Part shown: positions 5,575 to 6,915 of the stretch, piece after piece
How positions within the stretch are numbered: the first letter of the stretch is position 1
Layout of the letters: every line of letters starts with the position of its first letter
From: B8-G4 sp033720735
GTDB lineage: Bacteria > Bacteroidota > Bacteroidia > Chitinophagales > Saprospiraceae
DNA: 6,915 nt
NCBI GenBank assembly: GCA_033720735.1
Contig: JAWWBX010000238.1
Location: 1 to 6,915 of the forward strand
Reading direction: 5' to 3'
Notes under the pieces: model-generated
What the model was told of the DNA's origin: nothing
What the model saw: the letters and a program-made list of their open reading frames with translations, nothing else
Database searches by the model: none
Made by a program: the position numbers and the translations under genes

Positions 5575-5901
5575 TGGATCAGGTGCGGAGATCGTGCGAT
5601 CGCATCCACCATCACTCACTTTACACGCATCCTGCAGCAAATCCAACTTGCACGTTCACGTCCTTGTGCTCTGACATGACTCGCCTTGCATCATGCGGTG
5701 ATCGAGAGTAACCATTGTGGTAATCCAATCAGATCAGGCGCGTTTCTCGGGGGACAGTGCCAGATCGTTTTTTTCCTAATTTGTGCGTCGGCTCAACAGC
5801 ATGAGATGTCCTCAGAAGTGTGTTTCGGCATCTCTGTGAGCCAAACACTCTCCGCCCCTGGTGGAGTGCCTGAACACCAGATCTGAAAAAACGTACAGCG
5901 T
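5575..5901. other. Intergenic stretch with inverted repeats upstream of the transporter gene
   Basis: I see no credible gene in these 327 nt. Just after the VOC gene an imperfect stem (5582-5593 with 5598-5610; GGTG/CACC outer pairs and GATC/GATC inner pairs) could be a weak terminator, but it has no T-tract. A T7 run at 5768-5774 has no adjoining stem. TAATTTG at 5777-5783 is a near miss to the Bacteroidota -7 box (one base short between TA and TTTG). Immediately upstream of the transporter, CACTC/GAGTG (5846-5850, 5864-5868) and CTGGTG/CACCAG (5858-5863, 5875-5880) form two overlapping, mutually exclusive hairpins. The 66-codon frame 5686-5886 starts at TTG and resembles nothing known. Confidence 0.6.
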
Positions 5902-6915
5902 ATGTCCACGACCGGAACTGCAGAGAAGAGCGGATTTGTATCCCGCATGCTCAACGTCATTGAACGCGTAGGGAACAAGCTTCCCGATCCGGCGGTCCTG
6001 TTTCTCATCGCCATGATCCTGGTGTGGATCTTGTCGATGCTGATGGCGCCGGTCGAGTTTGCCGAGATCAATCCGCGCACGGGGGACCCCATCCGCATTC
6101 AGAATCTGCTGACCGGCGACCAGTTGACCGCGTTCCTGTCAAACATGGTCACGACGTTCACGAGTTTTGCACCGCTGGGCGTGGTCCTCGTGGCGATGCT
6201 TGGTGTTGGAGTTGCCGACGGGTCAGGGTACATCAACACCGGGCTCAAGCTGATGCTTGCGCGTACGCCGATGTTTCTCCTGACCCCGATGGTCATCTTC
6301 GTGGGGATCGTTTCGCACTCTGCTGTTGATGCCGGCTATGTCCTGGTAATCCCCCTGGGAGGGATCATCTTCTATGCGGCCGGACGACATCCGTTGGCCG
6401 GTATTGCCGCGGCATTTGCCGGGGTTTCCGGGGGCTTTAGTGCAAATCCACTCCCCTCTGCGATTGATCCGCTGCTCCAGGGATTTACCCAGCCGGCGGC
6501 CCAGATCATCAATGAGAGTGTGCTGGTCAACCCTCTTTGCAACTACTATTTCACGGCAGCCTCAAGCTTCCTGATCGTGGTACTCGGGTGGTACCTGACC
6601 GACCGTGTGATCGAGCCGCGGCTGAAACGGACCTCACCGGTCGATGATGATGCCGAAAAGGCACCGGCGATGGACCAGATCAAACCGGAGGAACGCCGGG
6701 GATTCTGGATTGCCACAGGAGTGACCTTGGTATTGGCGGTGCTGCTCGTACTGACCATCCTGCCGGAAAACTCGCCATTCCGTGATAGCGCGGGCAACTT
6801 GTCGTCATTCACGGCGCCCATCATGCAGAGTATCGTACCACTGATCTTCCTCTTCTTCATCATTCCGGGTTTCATCTATGGCTACGTATCCAAGAAGTAC
6901 CGGAAGAGCAAGGAC
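5902..6915 (+). CDS. AbgT-family transporter, 3' end beyond the window
   Basis: The first 338 residues are present, of about 510 expected. AbgT-family proteins are inner-membrane carriers: Escherichia coli AbgT imports p-aminobenzoyl-glutamate, while MtrF and YdaH were described as exporting sulfonamides and p-aminobenzoate. Family landmarks in order are a cytoplasmic N-terminus with MLNVIERVGNKLPDP (16-30), a first membrane helix (31-49), the NLLTGDQL segment (68-75), SFAPLGVVLVAMLGVGVAD (88-106), SHSAVDAGYVLVIPLGG (138-154), GRHPLAGIAAAFAGVSGGFS (161-180), NYYFTAASSFL (214-224), DRVIEPRL (234-241) and IVPLIFLFF (311-319). D189 is probably the equivalent of an aspartate reported as functionally important in MtrF and YdaH (from memory). 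An in-frame TGA at 5884 leaves ATG 5902 as the first start, and there is no Shine-Dalgarno. Substrate and direction of transport cannot be told from sequence, so I give no symbol. Confidence 0.93.
   Translation, partial: MSTTGTAEKSGFVSRMLNVIERVGNKLPDPAVLFLIAMILVWILSMLMAPVEFAEINPRTGDPIRIQNLLTGDQLTAFLSNMVTTFTSFAPLGVVLVAMLGVGVADGSGYINTGLKLMLARTPMFLLTPMVIFVGIVSHSAVDAGYVLVIPLGGIIFYAAGRHPLAGIAAAFAGVSGGFSANPLPSAIDPLLQGFTQPAAQIINESVLVNPLCNYYFTAASSFLIVVLGWYLTDRVIEPRLKRTSPVDDDAEKAPAMDQIKPEERRGFWIATGVTLVLAVLLVLTILPENSPFRDSAGNLSSFTAPIMQSIVPLIFLFFIIPGFIYGYVSKKYRKSKD

Noticed and set aside
5686..5886. 66-codon frame between the VOC gene and the transporter
   Set aside because: It has a TTG start, no ribosome site and no family resemblance, and it overlaps the candidate leader hairpins.

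Overview
The window looks like chromosomal DNA from a member of the Bacteroidota, with the Saprospiria/Lewinella-type marine bacteria as my best guess from memory. The phylum call rests on four things. A large secreted protein ends in a type A sorting domain of the type IX secretion system. That protein combines FG-GAP/VCBS, ASPIC/UnbV and CHU_C-type Ig modules. Most genes lack a Shine-Dalgarno sequence, and a perfect Bacteroidota -7 box (TAnnTTTG) lies upstream of the toxin gene. The genus call is inference.

Layout. Positions 1-584 contain no gene. They are a composite repeat field built from in-phase octamers (consensus [C/G/T]GA-NNN-AC) broken up by palindromes and by two larger duplicated modules: a 79-bp exact repeat 453 bp apart and a 116-bp repeat with one mismatch 174 bp apart. 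Next come a small signal-peptide outer-membrane beta-barrel-like protein with a very basic tail (676-1224) and a 940-residue secreted calcium-loop repeat protein with a T9SS tag (1391-4213). A toxin-first HigB/HigA pair follows (4400-5053), with its own candidate promoter and operator and lower G+C than the neighbouring big gene. After it lie a PhnB-like VOC-superfamily protein (5131-5574), a 327-bp intergenic stretch holding overlapping inverted repeats, and the first 338 codons of an AbgT-family transporter that runs off the right edge (5902-6915).

All genes are on the + strand, but only higB-higA is clearly an operon (3-nt gap). The others have gaps of about 80-330 nt and unrelated functions, so I see no single pathway. 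The two envelope genes fit a Bacteroidota cell-surface setting. The toxin-antitoxin pair looks like an accessory insertion between housekeeping-style genes. I found no convincing new multi-gene system. The most unusual element is the octamer-based repeat field at the left end.
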